A stretch of 11,357 nucleotides of DNA from JALYXS01 sp051003795 (GCA_051003795.1 JBPCKZ010000072.1:1-11357); one strand, 5' to 3'. Positions 1 to 7,647 are shown, numbered from the stretch's first letter. Translations and numbers: made by a program. The notes: generated by a model not told the origin, from the sequence alone.

Positions 1-49
1 CGGCTCACGCCTTTTTTCATCCTCGTGGCGTGATACACTAGCCGCCAAT

Positions 50-763
50 ATGCGTGGTCGAATAGCCGTGTTCGCATGCTCGTACGCCTTATTCGTCGGA
101 ACCGCGTTTGCAAGTGCCATCAGCGTCAACGGCACCTGCGAGTTTGGTACCTGCGCTCCTGTCGGCACGCTTTCCGAAGGCAGCTCCCTAAGCAGCCCCT
201 TCAGCTTTCTTTACACTTCTGCTGATTCTGACGAATACCGACTGACCGGCACTGTAGGCGCCACAAATTCATCGAATACAGACGGCGTCAACACATCTTT
301 TTCACTGGCCGTGACCTACCTTGGTAACAACTCGGGAACAGTCTCGGGCGCAGACACATTGGTCGTTGATTTCCTGCAGAATTTTCAGACTCCTTACAGC
401 ACCGGAACCAACAACACTGGCCATGAATCTTTCCAGGGAACTTTTGCAGGACCTGTTTCGATTAGCAGCAGTGCTGAACTTCAGATCTTTTCGAACGGCG
501 GAACGGCTATGGCCCTCCTAGGTCCGTTTTTTCCGCCAAATTCGTTCTCGGCTTCCAGTATGAACCAGCCGTTCGCAGAGGGGCCTCTGACGTCGAATGA
601 TGTCAGAAACACACTGTTGTTCGGTGCCGGATCTGGCGTTGGTGCGTCGATAAGCCTCAACCCCACGACACCAGAACCCTCGACTGGATTCCTTATGTTC
701 GGTGGTGTCTTCCTGCTACTGTGTTGCGGTGCGCGATTTGTGAAGGCTTCAGCCAGCAGATGA
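50..763 (+). CDS. PEP-CTERM sorting domain-containing exported protein
   Basis: A 237-residue exported protein of unknown function. Residues 1-22 form a Sec signal peptide (MRGR, then a hydrophobic run ending in AFASA). The mature part is rich in Ser, Thr, Gly and Asn with short beta-prone stretches, as is common for PEP-CTERM proteins. The C-terminus carries the full sorting signal: TPEPST around residues 207-212, a hydrophobic segment of about 14 residues, two cysteines (225-226) and a basic tail with Arg229, Lys and Arg. In known systems an exosortase (EpsH/XrtA type) recognises this signal in the inner membrane; none is encoded here. The ATG at 50 has no clear Shine-Dalgarno, and a 7-bp inverted repeat (TCACGCC 5-11, GGCGTGA 27-33) lies just upstream. 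No catalytic motif is visible. The sorting call is firm; the role is unknown. Confidence 0.88.
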   Translation: MRGRIAVFACSYALFVGTAFASAISVNGTCEFGTCAPVGTLSEGSSLSSPFSFLYTSADSDEYRLTGTVGATNSSNTDGVNTSFSLAVTYLGNNSGTVSGADTLVVDFLQNFQTPYSTGTNNTGHESFQGTFAGPVSISSSAELQIFSNGGTAMALLGPFFPPNSFSASSMNQPFAEGPLTSNDVRNTLLFGAGSGVGASISLNPTTPEPSTGFLMFGGVFLLLCCGARFVKASASR

Positions 764-786
764 AACGGCTTCCTCAGGAACGTTTC
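762..786 (+). terminator. Hairpin overlapping the PEP-CTERM stop codon, possible terminator
   Basis: GAAACG (762-767) pairs with CGTTTC (781-786), and TTCC (770-773) pairs with GGAA (777-780) around a TCA loop. This gives a 10-bp stem with a 2-nt bulge that overlaps the TGA at 761-763. No T-run follows on either strand, so it is not a canonical intrinsic terminator. Position directly at the gene end is the main argument for a 3'-end role. Confidence 0.35.
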
Positions 787-852
787 AAAACTCGCCGATA
801 CTGTTGAGAAAGTCCCGCCTCAGCGCGTTGCGTAAAGGACCCCTTTTGAAAC
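782..852. repeat. 9-bp inverted repeat flanking a 53-nt insert, possible mobile-element scar
   Basis: GTTTCAAAA (782-790) and TTTTGAAAC (844-852) are perfect inverted repeats around a 53-nt core. The core contains the string GTTGAGAAAGTC, which to my memory resembles sequence seen at ends of some insertion sequences. The left arm shares GTTTC with the hairpin at 762-786, so the two folds exclude each other. It could be a miniature element, an IS end or an RNA fold; it directly precedes transposon debris. Confidence 0.35.
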
Positions 853-923
853 ACGCGGGGGGCCTTGGGACATAACGCAGGATTATCGGAATCGGGCCGA
901 TCGTTCCAGGCGGCACTCTTTAA

Positions 924-1393
924 AGAGAGGCAAAAGAGGTCGGCTCCGGCGCGGCGCAACGGGAACTTCGGGAGAAACTGCTCGACGTGGCGCGACGGCG
1001 CGAAATCGACGTCGTGCTGGTATGGCGGCTGGACCGATGGGGCCGCTCGTTGGCCGATCTGGTCGTGACCTTGAAAGAACTCGCCGAACTGGGCGTGGCC
1101 TTCGCTCTCTCACCGAGGCTCTCGACCTGACTACTCCAACTGGCCGGGCCATGGTTGGTCTGCTTTCCGGATTCGCTGAATTCGAACATTCCATCCTCTG
1201 CGAACGTGTGCGCGCCGGACTTGCCGAGGCGCGACGAAATGGAAAACAATTGGGCCGTCCACTGACAGCATCCAAGAAATCGAGCCAAATCCGCGAACTC
1301 TATCGCGCGGGCGTCAGCAAGGCCGAGATCGCCCGTAAGCTGAACATCGGCCGCACCTCGGTCCGCCGCATTCTGGCGGTCAGAACGAAATAA
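924..1393 (+). pseudogene. Serine recombinase (resolvase/invertase family), 5'-truncated and frameshifted
   Basis: Remnant of a small serine recombinase. From 924 one frame reads KEVGSGAAQRE, then IDVVLVWRLDRWGRSLADL and LKELAELGVAF, the characteristic second half of the resolvase catalytic domain. At about 1104-1108 the reading moves to the -1 frame (one base missing, where family members usually read FVSLTEALDL). It then continues as LTEALDLTTPTGRAM, GFAEFEHSILCERVRAGLAEARRNGK, LGRP, and a C-terminal helix-turn-helix (about IRELYRAGVSKAEIARKLNI, then GRTSVRRIL) to the TAA at 1391-1393. The N-terminal part with the nucleophilic serine motif (Y-x-R-V-S-T) is absent, and a stop codon (921-923) precedes the homologous reading. 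With no active serine and a frameshift the gene is dead. An ATG at 1022 opens a 123-residue frame but its first 27 residues or so are out of the family frame. Confidence 0.88.
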
Positions 1394-1449
1394 CCACCCT
1401 TTCAAGCTCCTAACCCGCTCGTACGCAGCCTTGCCGAAAGGACACTGGG

Positions 1450-1629
1450 CACCTGGAAAACTACCTCGACGAATTCACGTTTCGGTTCAACCGGCGTCGG
1501 TCCAGCAATCGAGGGAAGCTCTTCTACCGCCTGGCGCAGCAAGCAGTCGCAATCGATCCCGTCCCGTACAAGTCCATGGTCAAATGTGCCGAGGGAGCAG
1601 CGGGTCAGACCACAACCGGTAGGGGCTAA
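1450..1629 (+). pseudogene. IS1595-type (ISXO2-like) transposase, C-terminal fragment
   Basis: In the frame from 1450 to the TAA at 1627-1629 the DNA encodes HLENYLDEFTFRFNRRRS, then SNRGKLFYRLAQQAV and about 25 further residues. The block L-x-x-Y-L-x-E-F-x-F-R-F-N-R-R, then R-G-x-L-F-Y-R-L, is the conserved C-terminal end of DDE transposases of the IS1595/ISXO2 group. Complete family members are around 300 residues; only about 60 remain here. In-frame stop and unrelated sequence lie upstream (TAA at 1411-1413), and no start codon or DDE residues are left. It is a dead fragment lying 56 nt after the broken recombinase. Confidence 0.8.
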
Positions 1630-1726
1630 AACTGGCAACCTGAGTGAAATAAAGAACCACCAACGTCAATAGAAATATTAACAGAAGTTCTCCGGCGATC
1701 TGCCTTGACATCACCGATCTACACGG

Positions 1727-1744
1727 AAGAATTACAAGAATTAC
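1727..1744. repeat. Perfect 9-bp tandem duplication
   Basis: AAGAATTAC occurs twice in immediate succession (1727-1735 and 1736-1744). A 9-bp tandem duplication inside a region of IS debris could be an empty target-site duplication left after element loss, or simple polymerase slippage. The repeat itself is seen directly; its origin is inference. Confidence 0.6.
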
Positions 1745-1966
1745 TTATTGATCAAGAGCTAGCTTTGTGCTGAGCAGTTCCGCGGCGAAGGGCGTAAGAA
1801 CAAAGCCCAACCCACTGGCAACCAGCTGATCTGTTCATAGAAATACCGGCGCGTAAATTGCGGCTACCAGCGGGCAGGGCGATAGTAGAGGCATCACAAT
1901 CGAAGCTCTCCCGCCAGATTCGAAAGCCGCGCGTCAGGGCACCGAACCCGTTCGGCTCTCCGCTGC

Positions 1967-2028
1967 GGATTCTGGGCATGTGAATATTCGTTCCGGAGTG
2001 ATGTGAAAATGGATTCCGGGCTGGAATG
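1967..2028. repeat. Degenerate direct repeats resembling an IS21-family end
   Basis: Three spaced, imperfect copies of a motif of about 20 nt are visible: ATTCTGGGCATGTGAA (near 1969-1984), GTTCCGGAGTGATGTGAA (1990-2007), and ATTCCGGGCTGGAATG (2013-2028). Two share TGTGAA, spaced 23 nt apart, and all share T-T-C-(C/T)-G-G. IS21-family elements carry multiple short terminal repeats of this general style (A/G-TTCCGG...GATGTGAA) upstream of istA. No istA or istB sequence is seen nearby, so this would be an orphan end. Chance similarity is possible. Confidence 0.35.
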
Positions 2029-2315
2029 GATAGAAAAACGGGGACGTAACGACAAAGCGCATGACGAACGCTCAAGGTGTACTTCGTCTTCCTATCTGCA
2101 ACGCAACCCCGCCGAACGTAATGGTGCGCGGCTTACCGTGGTACTTCGTGGCTTTACGGAACACCGAGAGCGGCCCTACCTACTGGCAGAGTGCGGAATG
2201 TGAATACCGCGCATAGCTCCGCAAGGCCAAGTGTCGCGACCATGCGCCCGTAGCCGGTCGGCCCGCGTTCAGCACGGGTGCAATGCGATGATGACGCTGC
2301 CTTCCAAGAAAGGGG

Positions 2316-2343
2316 TTGCCACAAATCAGGAGCTGCGTAGGAT
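2316..2343 (+). promoter_or_regulatory. Possible sigma70-type promoter for the TonB receptor
   Basis: TTGCCA (2316-2321) followed after 16 nt by TAGGAT (2338-2343) matches the -35 and -10 consensus at 5/6 and 4/6 positions. It would give a leader of about 120 nt before the ATG at 2471. Acidobacterial promoters are poorly defined, so this is weak evidence. Confidence 0.25.
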
Positions 2344-2470
2344 ATGATTCAGCAGGCCGCTACTTTCAGCGGAAATCCCGACATCTCTCCGGGGCCGGGT
2401 ACCCTAACATAACAACACACCCCGGAAGCAAAGCTTGTGAACATAGAGAGAAAGACGAGGTCGATTGATC

Positions 2471-5400
2471 ATGACAAATACATCGTTCGGGCAGAAATTC
2501 GTTCGACTGTTCCTCTCTGCAATCGCTATGTGTGTCCTGCTCACCTGGGTTGGAGGACGGGCATTCGCCCAGCGAGCTACGGCGTCAATCGCTGGGTCCA
2601 TTGTCGACGCATCAGAAGCCGCGGTGCCTGGGGCTCATTTAGCCATTCGGAACCTCTCCACCGGCGTGGAACGTACGGTGGAATCGAATAGCCTCGGTTA
2701 TTATGTGCTCCCCGCGTTGCCGGCAGGGCCGTATTCACTGTCCGTCGGCAAAGCGGGTTTCCAGAGCCAGACAGTCCCAGAACTGGTTCTCGAAGTGGAC
2801 CAGAACGCTACGCTTAACATTTCGCTCAAGGTGGGTGCCGTCTCGGATACCGTGAACGTGACTGCGGAGGCAGCCGACATCGACACCCGCACCGCCACCC
2901 TCAACACTGTTATCAACCAGAAGCAGATCACGGATCTGCCGCTGAATGGACGGAACGTACTTCAGTTGATGCAACTGACGCCGGGTACATTGCAAGGAAC
3001 CGGCACTTTCAACCAGAGCGCCACGCGGCCGGAATCGGGATCGCAAATGATTTCCGCCAGCGGGGGCCGAGGCAATTCCACGACGTTTGTGCTCGACGGG
3101 GGCCTGCACGAAGATCCCTATACGGAAGTGGCCAACGTAGTTCCCAACCCGGATGCGATTCAGGAATTCAGCTTTCAGACCAATAACTATTCGGCCAAGT
3201 TTGGCGGTCGGGGCGGCGGCGTTGTCAACATGGTGACCAAATCCGGCACGAACGATTTCCACGGCTCGCTTTTCGAATACGTCCGCAACTCCAAACTAAA
3301 TGCTCGCAACTTTTTTGCCGCTACGGATGATGGCTTGAAGCGCAACCAGTTCGGAGTATCCGTCGGCGGCCCTATCATCAAGAACCGCACGTTCTTTTTC
3401 TTCTCCTGGCAGGGGACCGAGCTCCGGCAACGTCCGCCGCTTTCGACCACTATCGTGCCCACCGCGGCGCAGCGCCAAGGCGACTTATCGAGTTTGCTTC
3501 CCGGTACCCAATTGATCGACCCCGGCACCCGTCTGCCGGTCACGGGCAACATTATCCCGGTATCGCGGTTGGATCCGGTATCGCAAAATGTCCTGCAAAC
3601 CATCCCACTACCGAACCAGCCGGGAGGATTGCTCTATTATGTCCAGGCATCTTCCCAGAGCGATAGCCAATATATTGGGCGCATCGATCACCAGTTTAGC
3701 GAGAATCACCGCCTATCCGGCCGTTACTTCTTCGACGGGTTGGATAATCCGGGTATTATCGACCCAAAGAACCGTTTGACGAACATTCCAAACAAGCGCT
3801 GGGGCAGTCAAAGCTTCAACTTGGCCGACACCTTGATGCTTACTCCGACGCTGGTAACCAATACCACTCTGAGTTTGAGCCGAACGTTAAATGTACAGAC
3901 CGGCCAGAATTTCCCGGGGAATAGAGCGCTGGGTATCAATGTGCCGATCCTGTCGAAGGGCGACACGTTTCGTTTTTCCGTAAGCAATTACTTCGGCAAC
4001 GCCGTAAACGCGGTGTACCGCGTGGCACGCACTGAGTACAGCTTGCAGCACTCCTGGACCTGGGTTCACGGGCGGCATCAGGTGGATTTCGGCCTGGATG
4101 TCACGCGCGAGCTAAGCCTTCTCGACCAGGACTTCAATTCCGACGGGACCTGGAGCTTCGGGGCGCTCTTTTCGGGCAACAACCTGGCCGACTTCCTATA
4201 TGGAAAGGCCAGTACGTTTACGCAGATATCGCCTTTGTACGACAACCTTGTGCGTAATCTGTACGGCGCGTTCATTCAGGATAATTTCAAAGTAAGCCGG
4301 CGTGTAACCCTCAACCTGGGTTTACGCTGGAATCCGTTCCTGGAATTTACGGATGTCCCCGCGCACCAAGTCTCCGAATTCGACCTGTCCGCGTATCGGG
4401 CGGGACAGCATTCCAAACGCTTCCCAAATCTGCCGCCGGGCGTATTCGCCGGTGGCGATCCTGGAGTACCCGATACAGTTGTGCCTTCCCGATACGGCAT
4501 CTTCGATCCGCGCGTCGGGATCGCCTGGGATGTGTTCGGAAATGGCAAGACGAGCCTGCGCGCCGGTTATGGACGCTTCCACGATCAGCCGGTCGGGCTG
4601 AGCTACAACCGCCAACTTACCTCGCCGCCCAATTCGGTTCGTGTGGATATTACGGCCCCGCCGAGTTTTGCCAGTCCATATGTTGGCGTGTACAATCCTT
4701 TCCCGGTGGCGCGCCCCATCGCGGCCACGCAGATTTTTCCTACACCTTTCCTCCTCGTGGCGTTTGACCCGAAGTTCACCTACCCGACCATTCACCAGTG
4801 GAACGTTACGATCGAGCAAAGCCTGCCCAGGAGCCTCATCGCACGCCTGACCTATCAGGGATCGGCTGGCCGCCATCTGTTCCACGCCGCGGATCGCAAC
4901 GCGGCAATTTACGGACCGGGCGCCACTATCGCGAACACCAACTCGCGGCGTCCCTTTCCGCAATTTACCCAACTCACTTTCGCCGGCACCTACGGCTATT
5001 CCAATTACGATGCACTGGTGGCGAGCCTGGAGAAGCGGTTTTCCGGAGGCTTGACATTCCTGGCAGGCTTTAGCTGGCAGAAGTCTCTGGACCTGGCATC
5101 CAGCAGCGCTTTCGAAGGGGACCTCGGCGCTTATCCGTACGGGAGCATCAACAAAGATTACGGCATTTCCGATTTCAGCCGGAAAGCCAGGTTCACCGGG
5201 TCATCCAACTACCAGCTTCCCGGGCCGAAATCGGGCGCGATGCATTATGTCGCGGCGGGGTGGCAGCTCAACGGGATTGTGACTCTCCAAACTGGCGCCC
5301 CGTTGACGATCAACACCGGTTTCGACAACTCGTTCAGCGGGATCGGCAATGACCGGGTGGATGTCATCGGTGATCCTAATCTCCCCGGCGGACGCCTGCG

Positions 5401-5710
5401 GGGAGCCAGGATTTCGCAATGGTTCAACAGGGCCGCGTTCACGCCCAATGCACCGGGCACGTTCGGCACTTTGGGTCGCAACACCCAGGTAGGGCCCGGT
5501 TATGCGGACCTGGATCTTTCTCTGTTTAAAGGCTTTCCGATGCCTTATTCGGACCGCCATAAAGTCGAGTTTCGGGCGGAGTTTTTCAACTCTCTGAACC
5601 GCGTCAACCTTGGCAATCCGAACACCTCTTACAATTCGACTATCTTCGGCCGGATCACCGGCGCGGCCGATCCGCGGATTCTGCAGCTCGGATTGCGCTA
5701 CTCATTCTGA
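2471..5710 (+). CDS. TonB-dependent receptor, Oar-like, with carboxypeptidase-regulatory-like N-domain
   Basis: Outer-membrane receptor of 1079 residues, probably importing an oligosaccharide or other large ligand with energy from TonB-ExbBD. A Sec signal peptide (residues 1-33, cleavage after AFA) is followed by a carboxypeptidase D regulatory-like beta-sandwich (about 36-120: IAGSIVDASEAAVPGA, GYYVLPALPAGPYSLSV). The plug (about 125-260) contains LPLNGRN at 156-162, VLDGG, and FGGRGGGVVNMVTKSGTN. The rest is a long beta-barrel ending in LQLGLRYSF, with the terminal Phe typical of outer-membrane barrels. I chose the ATG at 2471: an AGAAAGACGAGG purine stretch ends 10 nt before it. An in-frame TTG at 2465 would add two residues. 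This architecture is abundant in Acidobacteria and is usually found without SusD. The neighbouring hydrolase and the convergent GH38/GH127 genes favour a glycan ligand, but the receptor itself does not show its substrate. The next gene starts 4 nt after the stop, so the two are probably cotranscribed. Confidence 0.93.
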   Translation: MTNTSFGQKFVRLFLSAIAMCVLLTWVGGRAFAQRATASIAGSIVDASEAAVPGAHLAIRNLSTGVERTVESNSLGYYVLPALPAGPYSLSVGKAGFQSQTVPELVLEVDQNATLNISLKVGAVSDTVNVTAEAADIDTRTATLNTVINQKQITDLPLNGRNVLQLMQLTPGTLQGTGTFNQSATRPESGSQMISASGGRGNSTTFVLDGGLHEDPYTEVANVVPNPDAIQEFSFQTNNYSAKFGGRGGGVVNMVTKSGTNDFHGSLFEYVRNSKLNARNFFAATDDGLKRNQFGVSVGGPIIKNRTFFFFSWQGTELRQRPPLSTTIVPTAAQRQGDLSSLLPGTQLIDPGTRLPVTGNIIPVSRLDPVSQNVLQTIPLPNQPGGLLYYVQASSQSDSQYIGRIDHQFSENHRLSGRYFFDGLDNPGIIDPKNRLTNIPNKRWGSQSFNLADTLMLTPTLVTNTTLSLSRTLNVQTGQNFPGNRALGINVPILSKGDTFRFSVSNYFGNAVNAVYRVARTEYSLQHSWTWVHGRHQVDFGLDVTRELSLLDQDFNSDGTWSFGALFSGNNLADFLYGKASTFTQISPLYDNLVRNLYGAFIQDNFKVSRRVTLNLGLRWNPFLEFTDVPAHQVSEFDLSAYRAGQHSKRFPNLPPGVFAGGDPGVPDTVVPSRYGIFDPRVGIAWDVFGNGKTSLRAGYGRFHDQPVGLSYNRQLTSPPNSVRVDITAPPSFASPYVGVYNPFPVARPIAATQIFPTPFLLVAFDPKFTYPTIHQWNVTIEQSLPRSLIARLTYQGSAGRHLFHAADRNAAIYGPGATIANTNSRRPFPQFTQLTFAGTYGYSNYDALVASLEKRFSGGLTFLAGFSWQKSLDLASSSAFEGDLGAYPYGSINKDYGISDFSRKARFTGSSNYQLPGPKSGAMHYVAAGWQLNGIVTLQTGAPLTINTGFDNSFSGIGNDRVDVIGDPNLPGGRLRGARISQWFNRAAFTPNAPGTFGTLGRNTQVGPGYADLDLSLFKGFPMPYSDRHKVEFRAEFFNSLNRVNLGNPNTSYNSTIFGRITGAADPRILQLGLRYSF

Positions 5711-5714
5711 ACGA

Positions 5715-7637
5715 ATGAAACGATTATTCCCGCTATTCACCTTATGCGCGACGCTGTCCGCGCAGACGACGGTGCTTCAAGTGGAGCGGCTGCTGGAACC
5801 CGCACTGCAGACTCCGGAGGTGGTTGCGTATCAATTGCGTGAATACCTGGACCGTAAGGCTCCCCCGTTAGCGGCCCCGTCATCGGCTGCCCAATGGAGT
5901 GCAGATGGCAAACGCATCCGCCGCCACGTTCTGGACGACGTGGTTTTCCACGGCTGGCCGCGGGAATGGATCGATGCACCGTTGAAGGCGGAGGACCTCG
6001 GGACCATTCCATCCGGCTCCGGGTATCGCATTCATAAGATACGTTACGAGATCGTCCCAGGGTTCGAGGCAGTTGCTATCTTGTATGAGCCGGAAAGGAT
6101 CGAAGGGACAATGCCCGCCATCCTGAACGTGAACGGGCATGTGGGCGCCCCGGGCAAGTCGGTGGAATACAAGCAGAAGCGGTGCATCAATTTTGCGCGC
6201 AATGGGATCATCGCTTTGAATTTGGAGTGGTTCAGCTATGGCGAACTCGGGAACGCGGAAAACAGCCATTCGTTCGGGGCGCATCTCGACCTGGTGGGCG
6301 CGAACGGCGTGGGCCTGTTCTATCTCGCTATGCGGAAGGGGCTCGATTATCTCGACCAGCACCCGAACGTGGACCGTTCGCGGCTTGGCGTAACCGGTCT
6401 TTCGGGCGGTGGATGGCAGACCATCATCCTGAGCGCACTGGATGAGCGCGTTGCAGTGTCCGTACCCGTTGCGAGTTATTCTTCGCTGAGATCGCGACTC
6501 GAACGTTCCGGCGATACGGGTGATATCGAGCAGAACGCCACCGATCTGCTGGTGGGTCAGGATTATTCGCACTTAACCGCAATGCGCGCCCCACGGCCCA
6601 CGCTGCTGATCTACAACACGGAAGACGACTGCTGCTTTCGAGCGCCACTTGTCAAACCATATGTATTCGATGCCATAAGGCCCTTCTTCAATCTCTATGG
6701 AAAGACAGAAAACCTGGCCTGGCATGAGAACCTGGACCCGGCAACGCATAATTATCAGCTCGATAATCGGTTGCAGGCTTATCGATTTTTCTCGCACCAC
6801 TTTCGCCTGCCGGAGATTACCAACGAGGCCGGCGTGGATTCCGAGGTTAAGTCTTACGACGAACTCATTGTTGGGCTGCCCACGGCCAATCTCACGATTC
6901 TCGGTTTGGCTCGGAAACTTGCCGCTGAAAACCGGCGGGGATCGGGCAATCGCGAGCGCCTGCGCGAAATTGTCCGGTACAAGGATGTGCGGACACGTCC
7001 GTGGGCGCTCACGAACACCAAGAATAAAGGTCTGGAAACCTATTCGGGTCGTTTCGACTTCAGCAACGGCCTGAGTGCGACGGCTGTCTGGCTCAAAGTT
7101 ACAAATACGGCGCCAGTGAAGGAGGTCACTATCATCCTCGACGATAAGGGCAAGAAAGCGTCCGCCGCATTGGCATCGGAACGAATCAATCGCGGTGAGA
7201 GCATACTTGTGGCCGACTTGCTTTTTACTGGCGATTCGGTTCCGCAACACGGATCCTCAGCTTTCACACAGCTTCTCGCCACAACTGGTGACCGGCCGCT
7301 GGGACTAGAGGCGGCGCAACTGATCGCATTAGTGGCACAAGCCCGCGTCATGACCGGGGCTCAATCGTTCCGGCTGGAGACCAATGGCTTCCGGAGCAAG
7401 GTAATTGCGCTTGTTGCCACCGCGCTGAAACCGGGACTGTTCCGGGAGGTCGTCCTCCACGAGGGTCACGCCTCACTGCGGTATCTCCTCGACGAGCCCA
7501 TCGAATATCAAAACGCACCTGATCTGTTCTGCCTGGATCTTTATAAAGAATTCGATTTGGACCGGCTGGCCGAACTTTCCGCGCCGACCTCCATCCGGCA
7601 ACAGACGAGCCGGCGTAATGGGCGCGGTCTGGAGTGA
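5715..7637 (+). CDS. Secreted alpha/beta hydrolase (acetyl-xylan-esterase-like) with degenerate second hydrolase half
   Basis: A 640-residue exported hydrolase, probably an esterase acting on acylated sugars. The ATG at 5715 lies 4 nt after the receptor stop and gives a short Sec signal (MKRLFPLFTLCATLSAQ). The open frame extends upstream to 5610, but that part overlaps the receptor and lacks a signal peptide. Residues about 100-390 form the alpha/beta-hydrolase domain. The nucleophile elbow GLSGGGW has Ser230, the acid is probably Asp304 or Asp305 in NTEDDCC, and His345 lies in DPATHNYQ. The APRPTLLIYN strand before the acid is typical of the large esterases often annotated as acetylxylan esterases in Planctomycetes and Acidobacteria. 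Residues about 440-625 look like a second, catalytically dead hydrolase half: LVATALKPGLFREVVLHEG follows NGFRS (557-561), where a G-x-S-x-G elbow would be expected. Ester substrate is inferred from family and context. No strong Shine-Dalgarno is seen, consistent with coupling to the receptor. Confidence 0.85.
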   Translation: MKRLFPLFTLCATLSAQTTVLQVERLLEPALQTPEVVAYQLREYLDRKAPPLAAPSSAAQWSADGKRIRRHVLDDVVFHGWPREWIDAPLKAEDLGTIPSGSGYRIHKIRYEIVPGFEAVAILYEPERIEGTMPAILNVNGHVGAPGKSVEYKQKRCINFARNGIIALNLEWFSYGELGNAENSHSFGAHLDLVGANGVGLFYLAMRKGLDYLDQHPNVDRSRLGVTGLSGGGWQTIILSALDERVAVSVPVASYSSLRSRLERSGDTGDIEQNATDLLVGQDYSHLTAMRAPRPTLLIYNTEDDCCFRAPLVKPYVFDAIRPFFNLYGKTENLAWHENLDPATHNYQLDNRLQAYRFFSHHFRLPEITNEAGVDSEVKSYDELIVGLPTANLTILGLARKLAAENRRGSGNRERLREIVRYKDVRTRPWALTNTKNKGLETYSGRFDFSNGLSATAVWLKVTNTAPVKEVTIILDDKGKKASAALASERINRGESILVADLLFTGDSVPQHGSSAFTQLLATTGDRPLGLEAAQLIALVAQARVMTGAQSFRLETNGFRSKVIALVATALKPGLFREVVLHEGHASLRYLLDEPIEYQNAPDLFCLDLYKEFDLDRLAELSAPTSIRQQTSRRNGRGLE

Positions 7638-7647
7638 AGAATCAAGC

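Larger units (their letters stand above)
1630..2464. other. Long intergenic region without a supported gene
   Basis: About 835 nt separate the IS1595 fragment from the TonB receptor. The first part (1640-1750) is noticeably AT-rich relative to its surroundings. Open frames on either strand (for example 1752-2075 minus and 2061-2216 plus) show no recognisable family and no persuasive translation signal. Short repeats at 1727-1744 and about 1967-2028 and a weak promoter candidate at 2316-2343 are listed separately. The rest looks like decayed mobile DNA plus the upstream region of the receptor gene. Confidence 0.6.

Noticed and set aside
5..33. Inverted repeat TCACGCC/GGCGTGA as an operator
   Set aside because: A 7-bp repeat at the window edge with a 15-nt gap is too weak to claim; noted only with the first gene.
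1100..1112. Programmed -1 frameshift in the recombinase
   Set aside because: There is no slippery heptamer at the site (TTCGCTCTCTC), and the catalytic N-terminus is missing anyway.
1022..1393. A 123-codon frame opening with ATG at 1022 as an intact recombinase gene
   Set aside because: Its first 27 residues or so are an out-of-frame reading of the conserved resolvase block; the family sequence lies in another frame upstream, so this is part of a frameshifted pseudogene.
1705..1732. Promoter TTGACA with 16-nt spacer and AAGAAT
   Set aside because: The -35 is perfect, but no supported gene lies downstream for over 700 nt and the -10 is mediocre; probably chance or an IS relic.
1752..2075. 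Minus-strand 107-codon frame
   Set aside because: No recognisable family, no Shine-Dalgarno or signal, and it spans the suspected IS21-like repeats; best read as noncoding.
2061..2216. Plus-strand 51-codon frame beginning MTNAQGVLRL
   Set aside because: No family, no ribosome binding site and no context; too weak to annotate.
2465..2470. TTG at 2465 as the receptor start
   Set aside because: It is only 4 nt from the purine-rich AGG, whereas the ATG six bases later has a more usual codon and acceptable spacing; it adds only two residues.
4322..4972. Minus-strand frame of 216 codons inside the TonB receptor gene
   Set aside because: Antisense shadow, composition-driven, with no family features.
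5610..5714. Upstream extension of the hydrolase reading frame
   Set aside because: It overlaps the conserved end of the receptor, and the ATG at 5715 gives a proper signal peptide.
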